64,000 nt of DNA from Solirubrobacteraceae bacterium (GTDB lineage: Bacteria; Actinomycetota; Thermoleophilia; Solirubrobacterales; Solirubrobacteraceae). The stretch spans positions 62,001-126,000 of the forward strand of contig JALNWQ010000005.1 in NCBI GenBank assembly GCA_023230855.1, given 5' to 3'. Numbering within the stretch: position 1 is the first letter of the stretch; each line of letters begins with the position of its first letter. The translations under genes were made by a program, and so were the position numbers. Below are positions 20,233-29,064 of this stretch, piece after piece. The notes beneath the pieces were generated by a model, which searched no databases, had not been told where the DNA came from, and saw only the letters and a program-made list of their open reading frames with translations.

Positions 20233-20420
20233 GCCGACGTCCCGCCGCGCTCGCGGACGACCCGGTCGAACGCCGATCCGACCTCGGCCGCGGACTCCGC
20301 GGCCTGCTCGGCGGCGGTCGCCTGCTCGTCCGGGTCGAGCGCGTCGTCGGACACCCGTCCGAGCACGTGCTCCAGCCGGGCGATCTGGATCGCGAGGTCG
20401 CGGTCGGGGTCGTCGGCCAC
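20229..20420 (-). CDS. Small protein, possibly exodeoxyribonuclease VII small subunit-like
   Basis: 63 residues, acidic and helical (IARLEHVLGRVSDDAL, AAESAAEVGSAFDRVV). Its place between nusB and a prenyl synthase, and its helical hairpin pattern, recall XseB, which caps the XseA nuclease. The match is weak and no xseA gene is in the window. It overlaps the ispA start by four bases, so it is translated in the operon. It may be a diverged XseB or an unrelated coupler peptide. Confidence 0.45.
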   Translation of the reverse strand: MADDPDRDLAIQIARLEHVLGRVSDDALDPDEQATAAEQAAESAAEVGSAFDRVVRERGGTSA

Positions 20421-20438
20421 CCGGTCAGTGTGACGGGA

Positions 20439-20849
20439 TCAGCCGTCGACCGGCGTCGTGCGGTCGCGCAGCACCGCGCCGAGGATGCCGTTGACGAACC
20501 CGGGGGCGTCGGCGCCACAGAACTTCTTGGCGGTGTCGACCGCCTCGGAGATCGCGCCCTCCGCCGGGATCGGCGAGTCGCCGGGCACGAGGTCGGGGTG
20601 GAGCATCTCGAGCAGCGCGACGCGCATGATCGCCCGCTCCAACGGCGCGATCCGGCTGATCGTCCAGCCCTTCGCGTACGTGCCGATGAGCTCGTCGAGC
20701 TCGGGCTGCACGTCGGTCGTGGCGTGCGCCAGCGACCGGGTGAACAGCGACGTCTGCCCGTCGAACAGGTCGTGGAGCGGCCGGCCGGTCACGTCGTGCT
20801 GGTAGACGGCGAAGACCGCCTCGCGGCGCTGCTCGCTCCGGCGCGACAT
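20439..20849 (-). CDS. nusB: Transcription antitermination factor NusB
   Basis: 136 residues, all-helical. Binds boxA RNA with NusE (S10) in rRNA antitermination. SRRSEQRREAVFAVYQHDVTG at the N-terminus, WTISRIAPLERAIMRVALLEML in the middle and ISEAVDTAKKFCGADAPGFVNGIL at the end are the family's three signature regions. ATG 20849 starts five bases after the efp stop, so translation is likely coupled. Confidence 0.96.
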   Translation of the reverse strand: MSRRSEQRREAVFAVYQHDVTGRPLHDLFDGQTSLFTRSLAHATTDVQPELDELIGTYAKGWTISRIAPLERAIMRVALLEMLHPDLVPGDSPIPAEGAISEAVDTAKKFCGADAPGFVNGILGAVLRDRTTPVDG

Positions 20850-20854
20850 GACGA

Positions 20855-21415
20855 TCAGGCGCGCGACATGTAGTCGCCCGTCTCGGTCTGGACCTTCACG
20901 CGGTCCCCGACGTTGACGAACAGCGGCACCCGGATCTCGGCGCCGGTCTCCAGGGTGGCGGGCTTGTCGCCGCCGCCGGACGCGGTGTCGCCCTTGAGCC
21001 CCGGCTCGGTGTGGGTGACCTCGAGCTCGACCGACGCCGGCAGCTGCAGGCCGGCGGGCTTGTCGTCGATGAAGAGCAGGTCGACCTCGTCGTTGCCGCG
21101 GATGAACCGCAGGTCGTCGCGGACGGACTCCACCGGCAGCGTCATCTGCTCGTAGGTCTCGGTGTCCATGAAGTGCGCGTCGGTGCCGTCCTCGTAGAGG
21201 TACTGCATCTTGCGGTTCTCGGTCCGGACCGACCGGAACTTCTCGCCGGCGCGGAACGTCTTCTCCAGCACGTTGCCGTCGCTGGCCCGGCGCAGCTTCG
21301 TGCGCACGAACGCGGGCCCCTTGCCCGGCTTGACGTGCTGGAACTCCACGACCTTGTAGACGGTGCCGTCCACCTCGATGTGGTTGCCGTTCTTCAACTG
21401 GTTCGTCGAGATCAT
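20855..21415 (-). CDS. efp: Elongation factor P
   Basis: 186 residues from ATG 21415 (MISTNQLKNG); an in-frame ATG at 21427 is possible. EF-P relieves ribosome stalling on polyproline. The KOW domain has the loop KPGKGPAFVRTKLR, with the lysine that is modified in some bacteria and left free in others at its tip. The two OB domains follow, ending with VNVGDRVKVQTETGDYMSR. TACGAT, overlapping the upstream ATG, sits where a -10 box for the 21415 start would be. First gene of the efp-nusB-xseB-like-ispA-dxs run. Confidence 0.95.
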   Translation of the reverse strand: MISTNQLKNGNHIEVDGTVYKVVEFQHVKPGKGPAFVRTKLRRASDGNVLEKTFRAGEKFRSVRTENRKMQYLYEDGTDAHFMDTETYEQMTLPVESVRDDLRFIRGNDEVDLLFIDDKPAGLQLPASVELEVTHTEPGLKGDTASGGGDKPATLETGAEIRVPLFVNVGDRVKVQTETGDYMSRA

Positions 21416-21534
21416 GCGCGGGGCCATCGTAGAGCCGACAGGCCCGCCGCGTCGTTTGCGCTACAACCCCTGTCGGATCGTTCGCCTGCTCACGATGTCG
21501 TGGCGGCGCGCGCACCGGCCGTCCGAGGTCCCCC

Positions 21535-22824
21535 GTGCCCCGCTCCCTCCCCCGCCTGCCGCCCCGCGCGGCGTACGCCCTCGTCGCGGCGATCATCGGG
21601 TTCGCGCTGTTCGCGTCGGTCACCCCGACGCCGCTGTACGACGTGTACCGGCAGGAGTGGGGGTTCTCGGCGTTCACGCTCACCGCGGTGTTCGCCGTGT
21701 ACGCGGTCTGCGTGCTCGTGTCGCTCCTGCTGCTGGGCCGGATCTCCGACGACGCCGGGCGACGGCCGGTGCTCGCCGGGTCGCTCGTCGTCCTGCTCGT
21801 CGCCACCGGCCTGTTCCTCGCCGCCACGTCGGTGGAGTGGCTCTTCGCCGCCCGCGCGCTGCAGGGGCTGGCGACCGGGGTGGCGATGGGCTCCGCCGGC
21901 GCGGCGCTCCTCGACCTGCACCCCCGCCACGACGGCGACGCGGCCGGCCTGACCAACGGCGTGGTGAGCGCCGTGGGGATGGGCACGGGCGCGCTCGTGT
22001 CCGCGGCGCTGCTGGAGCTCGCCCCGTCGCCGCTGCACCTGCCGTTCGTCGTGGTGGCGATCGGGTTCGCGGTGCTGCTCGCCGGGACGCTCTGCATGCC
22101 GGAGCCGGTGCGGGAGCGCCGCCGGCCGTCGCTGCGACCCCAATGGCCGCACGTCCCGCACGAGATCCGCGGGGCGTTCGCGCTCGCCGGGCTCGGCGTG
22201 CTGGCGGCCTGGTCGATCGGTGGCCTGTACATGTCGCTCGGCCCCCGACTCGCCGCCGACGTCATGGGCACCGACAACCAGCTCGTCGCCGGCGGGCTGT
22301 CGCTGCTGGGGCTCACGACCCCTGGGGCCGTGACGCAGTTCCTCTTCCGCGACGCCGCGCCGTGGCGACTGACCGCCGTCGGGTCGCTGGTCATGGGCAT
22401 CGGGGTGGCGGCGCTCACCGTGTCGCTGTCGACGGGATCGGCGGCGCTGTACCTGGGCGCGTCGTTCGTGTCCGGCGCCGGGTGGGGTTGCGCGTTCCTC
22501 GGGTCGCTGCGGTCGCTGACGACCGTCATCCCGGAGGACCACCGCGCCGAGGTCATGTCGGCGTTCTACGTCGTGGCGTACGCGTCGCTGTCGGTCCCGG
22601 CGCTGCTCGCGGGCCTGGCGGTCACGCAGTGGGGCCTGCTCGACGCGGCCCGCGGGTTCAGCGCCGTGGTCGTGCTCCTCACCCTCATCGTGGCGGTCGG
22701 GGCGACGATGCGTCGCGGAGCGCCGACCTCCGCCGGGCGGCCACCGCGGGCCCGGCCACCGCCGAGCCAGCGACCGCGGTCGTGCCGGGCGCGCCCATCG
22801 ACCCGGTCGTCGCAGTCGAGGTGA
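21535..22824 (+). CDS. MFS transporter
   Basis: 429 residues with about twelve hydrophobic segments, starting at ALVAAIIGFALFAS. The loop between segments 2 and 3 carries GRISDDAGRRPV, the MFS motif A. A basic loop in the middle (EPVRERRRPSLR) separates the two six-helix halves. The C-terminal 40 residues are Arg/Pro/Ser-rich and cytoplasmic. The substrate is unknown; general resemblance is to drug or metabolite exporters of the major facilitator type. Divergent from efp and alone on its strand. Confidence 0.85.
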   Translation: MPRSLPRLPPRAAYALVAAIIGFALFASVTPTPLYDVYRQEWGFSAFTLTAVFAVYAVCVLVSLLLLGRISDDAGRRPVLAGSLVVLLVATGLFLAATSVEWLFAARALQGLATGVAMGSAGAALLDLHPRHDGDAAGLTNGVVSAVGMGTGALVSAALLELAPSPLHLPFVVVAIGFAVLLAGTLCMPEPVRERRRPSLRPQWPHVPHEIRGAFALAGLGVLAAWSIGGLYMSLGPRLAADVMGTDNQLVAGGLSLLGLTTPGAVTQFLFRDAAPWRLTAVGSLVMGIGVAALTVSLSTGSAALYLGASFVSGAGWGCAFLGSLRSLTTVIPEDHRAEVMSAFYVVAYASLSVPALLAGLAVTQWGLLDAARGFSAVVVLLTLIVAVGATMRRGAPTSAGRPPRARPPPSQRPRSCRARPSTRSSQSR

Positions 22825-22880
22825 CGGGCCAGGCCGGCGACCGAGACGTCGGGGGCGGGTGACCCGGGACCGATCGGGGG

Positions 22881-22940
22881 CGGTCGACGGGCGGGTCGGG
22901 GGATCGACGGGCGGGTCGGGCGGTCGACGGGCGGGTCGGG
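22881..22940. repeat. 20-bp tandem repeat, three copies
   Basis: CGGTCGACGGGCGGGTCGGG at 22881, 22901 (two base changes) and 22921. It abuts the 73-bp array that follows, in the convergent gap between the MFS gene and the aminopeptidase gene. Confidence 0.85.
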
Positions 22941-23140
22941 GATGTGACGTTCCCCGCCGGAAGCGGCGGCGTTCGCCACCCCGACCCCCACGACCCGCCA
23001 CCACCCGCCCAACGATGTGACGATCCCCACCGGAAGCGGCGGCGTTCGCCACCCCGACCCCCACGACCCGCCACCACCCACCCAACGATGTGACGATCCC
23101 CACCGGAAGCGGCGGCGTTCGTCGCACGACCCCCGGCGAC
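22941..23140. repeat. 73-bp tandem hairpin repeat, about 2.7 copies
   Basis: Units start with GATGTGACG at 22941, 23014 and 23087, giving an exact 73-bp period. Each opens with a hairpin of the form GTGACG..CCCCGCC-GGAA-GCGGCGG..CG..CAC, followed by about 36 bp of C-rich sequence that is also repeated. The third copy is cut short near 23140. With the 20-bp array it fills the 357-bp gap; no gene is seen there. The hairpin resembles those at 29.4-29.7 kb. Confidence 0.85.
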
Positions 23141-23181
23141 CCCCCGCGACCCACCGACGGCCGCCGCCCCGCCCCCTCCGC

Positions 23182-24279
23182 CTACAGCTCGACGAGCTCC
23201 TTCGTGACCGTGCCGGTGAAGACGTCCGGTCCGTCGTCGGTGACGGCGGCGAGGTCCTCGATCCGCACGCCGTGACGGCCGGGAACGTAGATGCCCGGCT
23301 CGACGGTGACGATCTCGCCCGCGCGCAGCGCACCGGATCCGCGCGGGCTCAACGTCGGGCCCTCGTGGACCTCCAGGCCGACGCCGTGGCCGAGCCCGTG
23401 GCCGAAGTGCTCGCGGTGCCCGGCGTCGCCGATGACGTCGCGGGCGACGGCGTCGACGGCGCGCACGTCGGCCCCCGACCGCACCGCGGCGAGCGCCTGC
23501 AGCTGCGCGTCGAGGACGACGTCGTACACCCGGCGGGCATCGGCATCGAGCGGGCCGGTGGCGACGGTGCGGGTGCAGTCGGAGCAGTAGCCGTCCAGGA
23601 CGCAGCCCCAGTCGACGGTGAGCAGCGCGCCGACGGGGATCTCGACGTCGCGGGGCTCGGCGTGCGGCAGCGCCCCGTGGGCCCCGGCGGCGATGATCGG
23701 CGGGAAGCTCGCGTCGGACGCCCCGAGCCGCTGCATCTCGTGGACGAGGTCCAGCGCGACCTGCCGCTCGGTCCGCCCGACGACCGGCCCCTCGAGGATG
23801 ACGGTGACGAACGCCGTCGACGCGAGCTCGCAGGCGGCGCGGATCGCGTCGCGCTCGGCGGGCTCCTTGACCTGACGGAGCCGGCGCACCAGGCCGGGCG
23901 CGGGCACGAGCTCGACCCCGTCGCGGACCGCGTCGCGCAGTCGCCGGTGGGCGGCGACGGTGACGTCGGCGTCGTCGAACCCGACCCGCACCGCCTCGCG
24001 CGGCAGGTTGGCGGCGACCCCCGCGCCGCCGAGGTCGCGTCCGCCGTCGATCCGCTCCCACGGGTCGGGGACCTGCGTGCGGACCTGCTCGAGGTAGCGG
24101 AAGTCGGTGAGGAACCGGCGGGTCCCGTCGGCCCCGACGACCGCGGCCCCGTTGCTGCCGGTGAACCCGGTGAGCCAGCGCACGTCGTGCAGGTCGGTGA
24201 CGACGAGCGCGTCGAGGCGCTCCTCGGCGAGGAGCGCGGCGAGGCGGTCGGCCCGGTCGGCGGGCGGCGGAACGGCCAT
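23182..24279 (-). CDS. M24 Xaa-Pro peptidase
   Basis: 365 residues. Creatinase N-terminal domain (RFLTDFRYLEQV) and pita-bread metallopeptidase domain. The five metal ligands are visible: Asp in LLTVDWGC, Asp in CSDCTRTV, His in GHGLGHGVGLE, Glu in VTVEPGIY and Glu in VRIEDLA. Removes or cleaves at proline-containing N-termini in the cytoplasm. ATG 24279 overlaps the aroQ stop by one base (TGATG). In Actinomycetota this peptidase often sits between aroQ and efp; here efp is 1.1 kb further on, beyond the MFS gene. Confidence 0.93.
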   Translation of the reverse strand: MAVPPPADRADRLAALLAEERLDALVVTDLHDVRWLTGFTGSNGAAVVGADGTRRFLTDFRYLEQVRTQVPDPWERIDGGRDLGGAGVAANLPREAVRVGFDDADVTVAAHRRLRDAVRDGVELVPAPGLVRRLRQVKEPAERDAIRAACELASTAFVTVILEGPVVGRTERQVALDLVHEMQRLGASDASFPPIIAAGAHGALPHAEPRDVEIPVGALLTVDWGCVLDGYCSDCTRTVATGPLDADARRVYDVVLDAQLQALAAVRSGADVRAVDAVARDVIGDAGHREHFGHGLGHGVGLEVHEGPTLSPRGSGALRAGEIVTVEPGIYVPGRHGVRIEDLAAVTDDGPDVFTGTVTKELVEL

Positions 24280-24938
24280 CAGCGCGCCTCCTCCGGCTGC
24301 CGGTCCTCGGGGGTCGTGCCCGTTCCCGGGGCCGCGCCCTCGGCCGGCGCCGATCCGTCGGACGGGACGGTCGGCGGTCCGTCCTCCTCCCGCTCCTCCG
24401 ACGCGGCGCGGCCCGCGTGGCCGCCCTCGACGGCGGCCGGCTCGACCGGCTCCGGCTCGGGCTTGAGGGTCGTGCGGACCGGCGGCGGCGGGGCGTGCTC
24501 GTCGAGGTGCTCGCGCAGGACGGTCAGCGCGCGCCGGTACCCCTCGGCGCCCTCGCCCGAAACGGTCTGCACGCACAACGGGGCGATGACCGACCGGCGA
24601 CGCCACTCCTCGCGCGTGGAGAGGTCCGACAGGTGCACCTCGACCGCGGGCATCCGGGCGATCTCGAGCGCGTCGTGGATCGCCCACGCGTAGTGCGTCC
24701 ACGCGCCCGGGTTGAGGATCAGGCCGTCGACGAGGCCCTCGGCCCGGTGGAGGTACTCGACGTACGCGCCCTCGTGGTTCGTCTGGAAGAACCGGACCGA
24801 CAGGCCCAGCTCGCCCGCCCACTCGTCGATCCGCGACTCGAGGTCGCGCAGGGTGTGGCGCCCGTAGTGGGCGGGGTCCCGTCGACCGAGCTGGTCGAGG
24901 TTGACGCCGTGGACCACGGCGACGCGAAATCGACGCAT
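24279..24938 (-). CDS. aroQ: 3-dehydroquinate dehydratase, type II, with long acidic tail
   Basis: 219 residues; the family is normally about 145. Dehydrates 3-dehydroquinate in the shikimate pathway. Catalytic residues are kept: Asn13 and Tyr25 in the N-terminal loop (HGVNLDQLGRRDPAHYG), NPGAWTHYAW with Asn/His, and EVHLSDLSTREEWRRRS with His/Arg. Several usually invariant positions differ (GVN for GPN, no HARE). Residues from about 150 onward form a Pro/Glu/Gly-rich disordered extension of about 70 residues, which is unusual. Lies 216 bp downstream of aroKB on the same strand. Confidence 0.9.
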   Translation of the reverse strand: MRRFRVAVVHGVNLDQLGRRDPAHYGRHTLRDLESRIDEWAGELGLSVRFFQTNHEGAYVEYLHRAEGLVDGLILNPGAWTHYAWAIHDALEIARMPAVEVHLSDLSTREEWRRRSVIAPLCVQTVSGEGAEGYRRALTVLREHLDEHAPPPPVRTTLKPEPEPVEPAAVEGGHAGRAASEEREEDGPPTVPSDGSAPAEGAAPGTGTTPEDRQPEEAR

Positions 24939-25154
24939 CGCCCGATCCTCGCACGCGACGCGTCACGATGGCGGCCCGCCGGACGACCGGCCCTCCCTCA
25001 CGTCGCCGACGACCGGACCGGGCCACCACCCGTGGTCACGATCGGTCGATCGCCCGGCGCTCGGCCCGGCGACGGTCACGCCGTCGACCCGATGCGGACC
25101 CGGCGTCGGTCACAGGGCCGTCGCCCCGACGACCGGGCGCCGATCCGACGACGG

Positions 25155-26687
25155 TCAGGCGGCGAGCTCGGCGATCGCGGCCCGGACGTCGTTCGCGCGC
25201 AGCTGCCGGCCGTGCCGCACGTCGCCCGGTGCCTCGACGATGACGAACGGCACGTCCCCGGACCCCAGCCGCTTCTTGTCGCGCGACGTGGCCGCGTGGA
25301 CCTCGTCGACGTCGATCGCGGGATCCATCGTCGTCGGCAGCCCGGCGTGCGCGAGCAGCCCGGACACCTGCTCGCGCAGCTCGTCGCGGCCCGACAGGCG
25401 CAGCGCGGCGAGCAGGCCCAACGCGACCGCCTCGCCATGACGGTAGCGGCGGTAGTCGGTGACCGTCTCGATCGCGTGCCCGACGGTGTGACCGAGGTTG
25501 AGGACCTGGCGCCGTCCCCCGTCGCGCTCGTCCTCGGCGACGGTCTGGAGCTTCGTGCGGGCGCAGCGCAGGATCGTCGTCGGGTCGACCGGCCCGCCGG
25601 CGGCGACCCGGTCCCACAGCGGCCCGCCGGCGATGAGCGCCGTCTTGACGACCTCGGCGTACCCGGCGGCCAGCTCCACCGGCGGCAGCGTCTGCAGCGT
25701 GTCGGGGTCCACCATCACCGCGGCGGGCTGGTGGTAGGCGCCGACGTAGTTCTTCGCCGCCGGCAGGTCGACCCCGGTCTTGCCGCCGTAGGCGCTGTCG
25801 ACCTGGGCGACGAGCGTGGTGGGGACCTGGACGACCGGCACCCCGCGCTGGTACGTCGCGGCGACGAACCCGGCGAGGTCGCCGACGACCCCGCCCCCGA
25901 TCGCGACGACGTGGTCGGAGCGGGTGACCCCCTGGGTGGCGAGGCTCCCCCACACCCGCTCGCAGGTGTCGAGGGTCTTGAACGCCTCGCCGGGCGGGAT
26001 CTCGACGAGCCCCGCCAGGTCCGGGACCCGGCCGGCGTGGTGCTCGGCGACGGTCTCGTCGGTGATCGCGATCCGGCGGGACGTGTCGGGCAGCGGCCAC
26101 GGCGGCAGGTCGCCGAGCAGGCCGGGCCGCAGCCACACCGGGTACCCGCCGGACGGCACGTGCGACCACAGCATCCGGGCCCCGCGGGCCTCGGGCACCC
26201 GCTGGATCCACGGCAGCGCGGCGACGAGCTGCTGCCGGTCGGCCTCGGGCAGCGTCACGTCGGCGACCTGCTCGTACACCTCCTGCCGCTCCCGGTACAG
26301 GCGGTCGAACGCCTTGCGGTCGCGGGCGAGCGGGCGCTTGGACCGCTTGACCCGCCGCCACGCGGTCGCCAGGCCGACCTGGATCCAGACGACGGTGTGC
26401 CGGTGGAGCGCGTCGCGCACCCGCTCGTGCTGCAGGGTGCCGCCGCCCAGGGCGATGACGCCACCGTCGGCGGCGTCGAGCAGCTCGGTGACGACCTGCT
26501 CCTCGACCTCGCGGAACGCGCCCTCGCCGTGCCGCTTGAAGTAGTCCGGGATCGGCATCCCGATCCGCTTCTCGATCACCTTGTCGGTGTCGACCATCCG
26601 CGCGCGCAGACGGTTGGCCAGGAGCCGGCCGCCGGTCGACTTGCCGGCGCCCATGAACCCGATGAGGACGATCGCGGGGCTTGCCAT
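25155..26687 (-). CDS. aroKB: Bifunctional shikimate kinase / 3-dehydroquinate synthase
   Basis: 510 residues. Residues 1-165 are shikimate kinase: P-loop GFMGAGKST near residue 9, DTDKVIEKR, AFREVEE and GGGTLQHE. Residues 170-510 are dehydroquinate synthase with NAD-binding IGGGVVGDLAGFVA, VPTTLVAQVDSAYGGKTGVD, YAEVVKT and the zinc ligands in LNLGHTVGHAIE and RHGEAVALG. The fusion puts steps 2 and 5 of the shikimate pathway on one chain; separate or fused forms both occur in Actinomycetota. No feedback or binding site is visible upstream in the 135-bp gap to the reductase gene. Confidence 0.95.
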   Translation of the reverse strand: MASPAIVLIGFMGAGKSTGGRLLANRLRARMVDTDKVIEKRIGMPIPDYFKRHGEGAFREVEEQVVTELLDAADGGVIALGGGTLQHERVRDALHRHTVVWIQVGLATAWRRVKRSKRPLARDRKAFDRLYRERQEVYEQVADVTLPEADRQQLVAALPWIQRVPEARGARMLWSHVPSGGYPVWLRPGLLGDLPPWPLPDTSRRIAITDETVAEHHAGRVPDLAGLVEIPPGEAFKTLDTCERVWGSLATQGVTRSDHVVAIGGGVVGDLAGFVAATYQRGVPVVQVPTTLVAQVDSAYGGKTGVDLPAAKNYVGAYHQPAAVMVDPDTLQTLPPVELAAGYAEVVKTALIAGGPLWDRVAAGGPVDPTTILRCARTKLQTVAEDERDGGRRQVLNLGHTVGHAIETVTDYRRYRHGEAVALGLLAALRLSGRDELREQVSGLLAHAGLPTTMDPAIDVDEVHAATSRDKKRLGSGDVPFVIVEAPGDVRHGRQLRANDVRAAIAELAA

Positions 26688-26822
26688 GAACGGCGCAGTC
26701 TACGTCGGGCCCCACCGGCGGGGTCGGCGGCGGTCAGGCGGTGACGGACGCCGGCCCGGGGCCATCCGTCCGCCGCCGTCGACGGTGCGCTCCCCGGGTC
26801 GGCCGGCCCGGAGCCGATCCGG

Positions 26823-27554
26823 TCAGGCGGTCAGGCCACCGTCGACGACGATCGTCTGCCCGGTCACGAACCCCGCGCCCTCGGACGCGAGGAAGAGCGC
26901 GACCGACGCGACGTCGCCGGGGTCGCCGAGCCGCCCGAGCGGCGTGCGACGGGCGATCTGGCCGAGCTGGGCCTCGTCGAGGCCGTGCGACATGTCGGTC
27001 CGCAGGTAGCCGGGCGCGATCGCGTTGACGGTGATCCCGCGCGACCCGAGCTCCCGCGCCAGCGACCGCGTGAACCCCTCCAGCGCCGCCTTCGTCGCCG
27101 AGTACACCGACAGGCCGCGGTACCCGGACCGGCCGACGATCGACGACACGTTGACGATCCGGCCGGACCGGGCGAGCAGCATGCGGCGCACGACGAGGTG
27201 GGTCATCGTGATCGTCGCCTTGAGGTTGAGGTCGAGGACCGCGTCGACGTCCTCGTCGTGGGTGAGCGCGATGACCCCGTCCCGCGCGACCCCGGCGTTG
27301 TTCACCAGCACGTCGATCGTCCCGAACCGCTCGACGACGTCGTCGACGAACGCCCGGCACGCGTCGCGGTCGACGAGGTCGACGCAGGCGTGGTGGAACC
27401 GCCCGGCGAGCGCCGGGTCGGCGGCCCACGCCTCGACGGCCGGGGTGACCGACCGGCTGCAGGTGGCGACGACGTCGCCGGCGGCGAGGAACGCGTCGAC
27501 GACGCCCTCCCCCAGGCCGCGGCTTCCACCGGTGATGAGCACGACCCTGGTCAC
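26823..27554 (-). CDS. 3-oxoacyl-ACP reductase-like SDR
   Basis: 243 residues, classical SDR of the FabG type. TGGSRGLGEG (residues 7-16) binds NAD(P); NNAGVARDG, the active Ser in NVSSIVG and the YSATKAALEGF Tyr/Lys pair are present; VDGGLTA ends the protein. GTG 27554 overlaps the ligase stop by four bases (GTGA). Coupling to an AMP-dependent ligase and an ACP suggests it reduces a carrier-bound 3-ketoacyl group rather than serving bulk fatty acid synthesis; the substrate is inferred from context only. Confidence 0.88.
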   Translation of the reverse strand: MTRVVLITGGSRGLGEGVVDAFLAAGDVVATCSRSVTPAVEAWAADPALAGRFHHACVDLVDRDACRAFVDDVVERFGTIDVLVNNAGVARDGVIALTHDEDVDAVLDLNLKATITMTHLVVRRMLLARSGRIVNVSSIVGRSGYRGLSVYSATKAALEGFTRSLARELGSRGITVNAIAPGYLRTDMSHGLDEAQLGQIARRTPLGRLGDPGDVASVALFLASEGAGFVTGQTIVVDGGLTA

Positions 27555-29056
27555 GACGACTCCCCGTTCGGGTTGCGGACGACCTTGTCGCCCCGGATCC
27601 GCAGCTCGTCGACGAACCGGATCCGGCGCGGGCGCCCCGGGGCCGGCAGGTCGGCGCAGGCGCGTTGGATCGCGGTGCGGACCGCGTCCTCCTCCGCTCC
27701 GGGCGCGGTGACGACGTCGACGGCGACGATCTGGCCGGTGACGGGGTTGGGCGACCCGTGGACCGCGGCGGCGTCGACCCCGTCGACGGCGAGGATCCGC
27801 TCCTCGATCGGCAACGGGTGGACCTTGGCCCCGCCGACGTTGATGATCTCGACGGTGCGTCCGACGAACCGCAGTCGGCCGTCGCGCTCCTCGACGAGGT
27901 CGCCGGTGGCGAGCCACCCGTCGTCCGGTCCGTCGCCGGGCGCCACGGTGATCGGGGTGCGGACGTGGAGCTCGCCGTCGGCGACCCGCAACCGCACCGA
28001 CGCGTCCTCGTCGCGGTCGAGGACCGTCGTGGGCAGCCCGGCGCGCCCGTCGCTCACCGCGACGACCGTCCCGGCCTCGGTGGCCGCGTAGACGTGGGTG
28101 ATCCGCGCGGTGGGGAAGAGCCCGGCGATCCGCTCCAGCAGCCGGTCCGGCACGGGCTCCCCGCCGAGCGTGATCTGCCGCAGCTCCAGGCCGTCGACGT
28201 CGCCGGGCGCGAGACCGCCGACGACGATCCGCCAGAACGTCGGGGTGCCGCTGAGGTGGGTCACGCGCTCCCGCCGGAGCGCGTCGAGCACGTCGGCGGC
28301 GTGGCTCGACCGCGGCACGACGACGGTGCCGTGGTGCGCCAGCGCGTGGAGCAGCACCTGGAGCCCGCCGAACTGGTTGAGGTTGTACGCCAGCAGCCAG
28401 CGGTCGCCGTCGGCGACGGGCGTGCCGTGGACGCCCGCCGCCAGCCGCGACCAGTCGTGCCGGACGCCCTTCGGCGCGCCCGTCGTGCCGGTGGTGAGGA
28501 CGAGGAGCGGGGCGTGGGCGGCGTCGGCCGTCCCGGCGCCCACGCCACCGACGGTCGCGGCGTCGGTGGAACCGGTCTCGAGGTCGGCGAGCGGCAGGAG
28601 GATCGGCCGGTCCCCGACACCGGTATCGGGGCGGCGCGGCCCGGCGCCCTCCGTCGCTCCGGGACCGGCGGGACCGCGACGCCCGGCGCCCTCCGTCGCG
28701 ACCAGAACGGCGGGGTCCGGGGCCTGGGGCCCGCGGGCGGCGGTGGGATCGTCATCGACGACGACCGTGTCGTGCGCGAACCGGTCCGCGTGGGCGGCGA
28801 TGTCGGCGGCGTCGAGCGTCGCCGGGTACACGCACGCCTCGACCCCCGCCGCGGACGCGGCGGCGAGGAGCGCGATCGCGTCGATCCGGTCCGCGACCGC
28901 GATCGCGCACCGGTCGATCCCCCGGGCGCGCAGACGGGCCGCCAGCGCGTCGGACCGGGCGACGAGCTGCGCGTAGGTCACCGTGCGACCGCCGGCGACG
29001 ACCGCCGGGCGGTCCGGGTGGGCGCGCGCGGCGTCGCGCAGGATCGCGATCGGCAT
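27551..29056 (-). CDS. AMP-dependent acyl ligase (ANL superfamily)
   Basis: 501 residues. Activates a carboxylic acid as acyl-AMP and passes it to a thiol, here probably the ACP encoded just upstream. Motifs: LTTGTTGAPKGVRH near residue 185, YAATEAGTV, GWLATGDLVEE, GRTVEIINVGGAKVHP, and the catalytic lysine in GDKVVRNPNG at the end. Residues 100-145 are a low-complexity Gly/Arg/Pro/Ala insert. The stop overlaps the reductase start (GTGA); the start is eight bases after the ACP stop. Confidence 0.88.
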   Translation of the reverse strand: MPIAILRDAARAHPDRPAVVAGGRTVTYAQLVARSDALAARLRARGIDRCAIAVADRIDAIALLAAASAAGVEACVYPATLDAADIAAHADRFAHDTVVVDDDPTAARGPQAPDPAVLVATEGAGRRGPAGPGATEGAGPRRPDTGVGDRPILLPLADLETGSTDAATVGGVGAGTADAAHAPLLVLTTGTTGAPKGVRHDWSRLAAGVHGTPVADGDRWLLAYNLNQFGGLQVLLHALAHHGTVVVPRSSHAADVLDALRRERVTHLSGTPTFWRIVVGGLAPGDVDGLELRQITLGGEPVPDRLLERIAGLFPTARITHVYAATEAGTVVAVSDGRAGLPTTVLDRDEDASVRLRVADGELHVRTPITVAPGDGPDDGWLATGDLVEERDGRLRFVGRTVEIINVGGAKVHPLPIEERILAVDGVDAAAVHGSPNPVTGQIVAVDVVTAPGAEEDAVRTAIQRACADLPAPGRPRRIRFVDELRIRGDKVVRNPNGESS

Positions 29057-29064
29057 CGCGCCGC

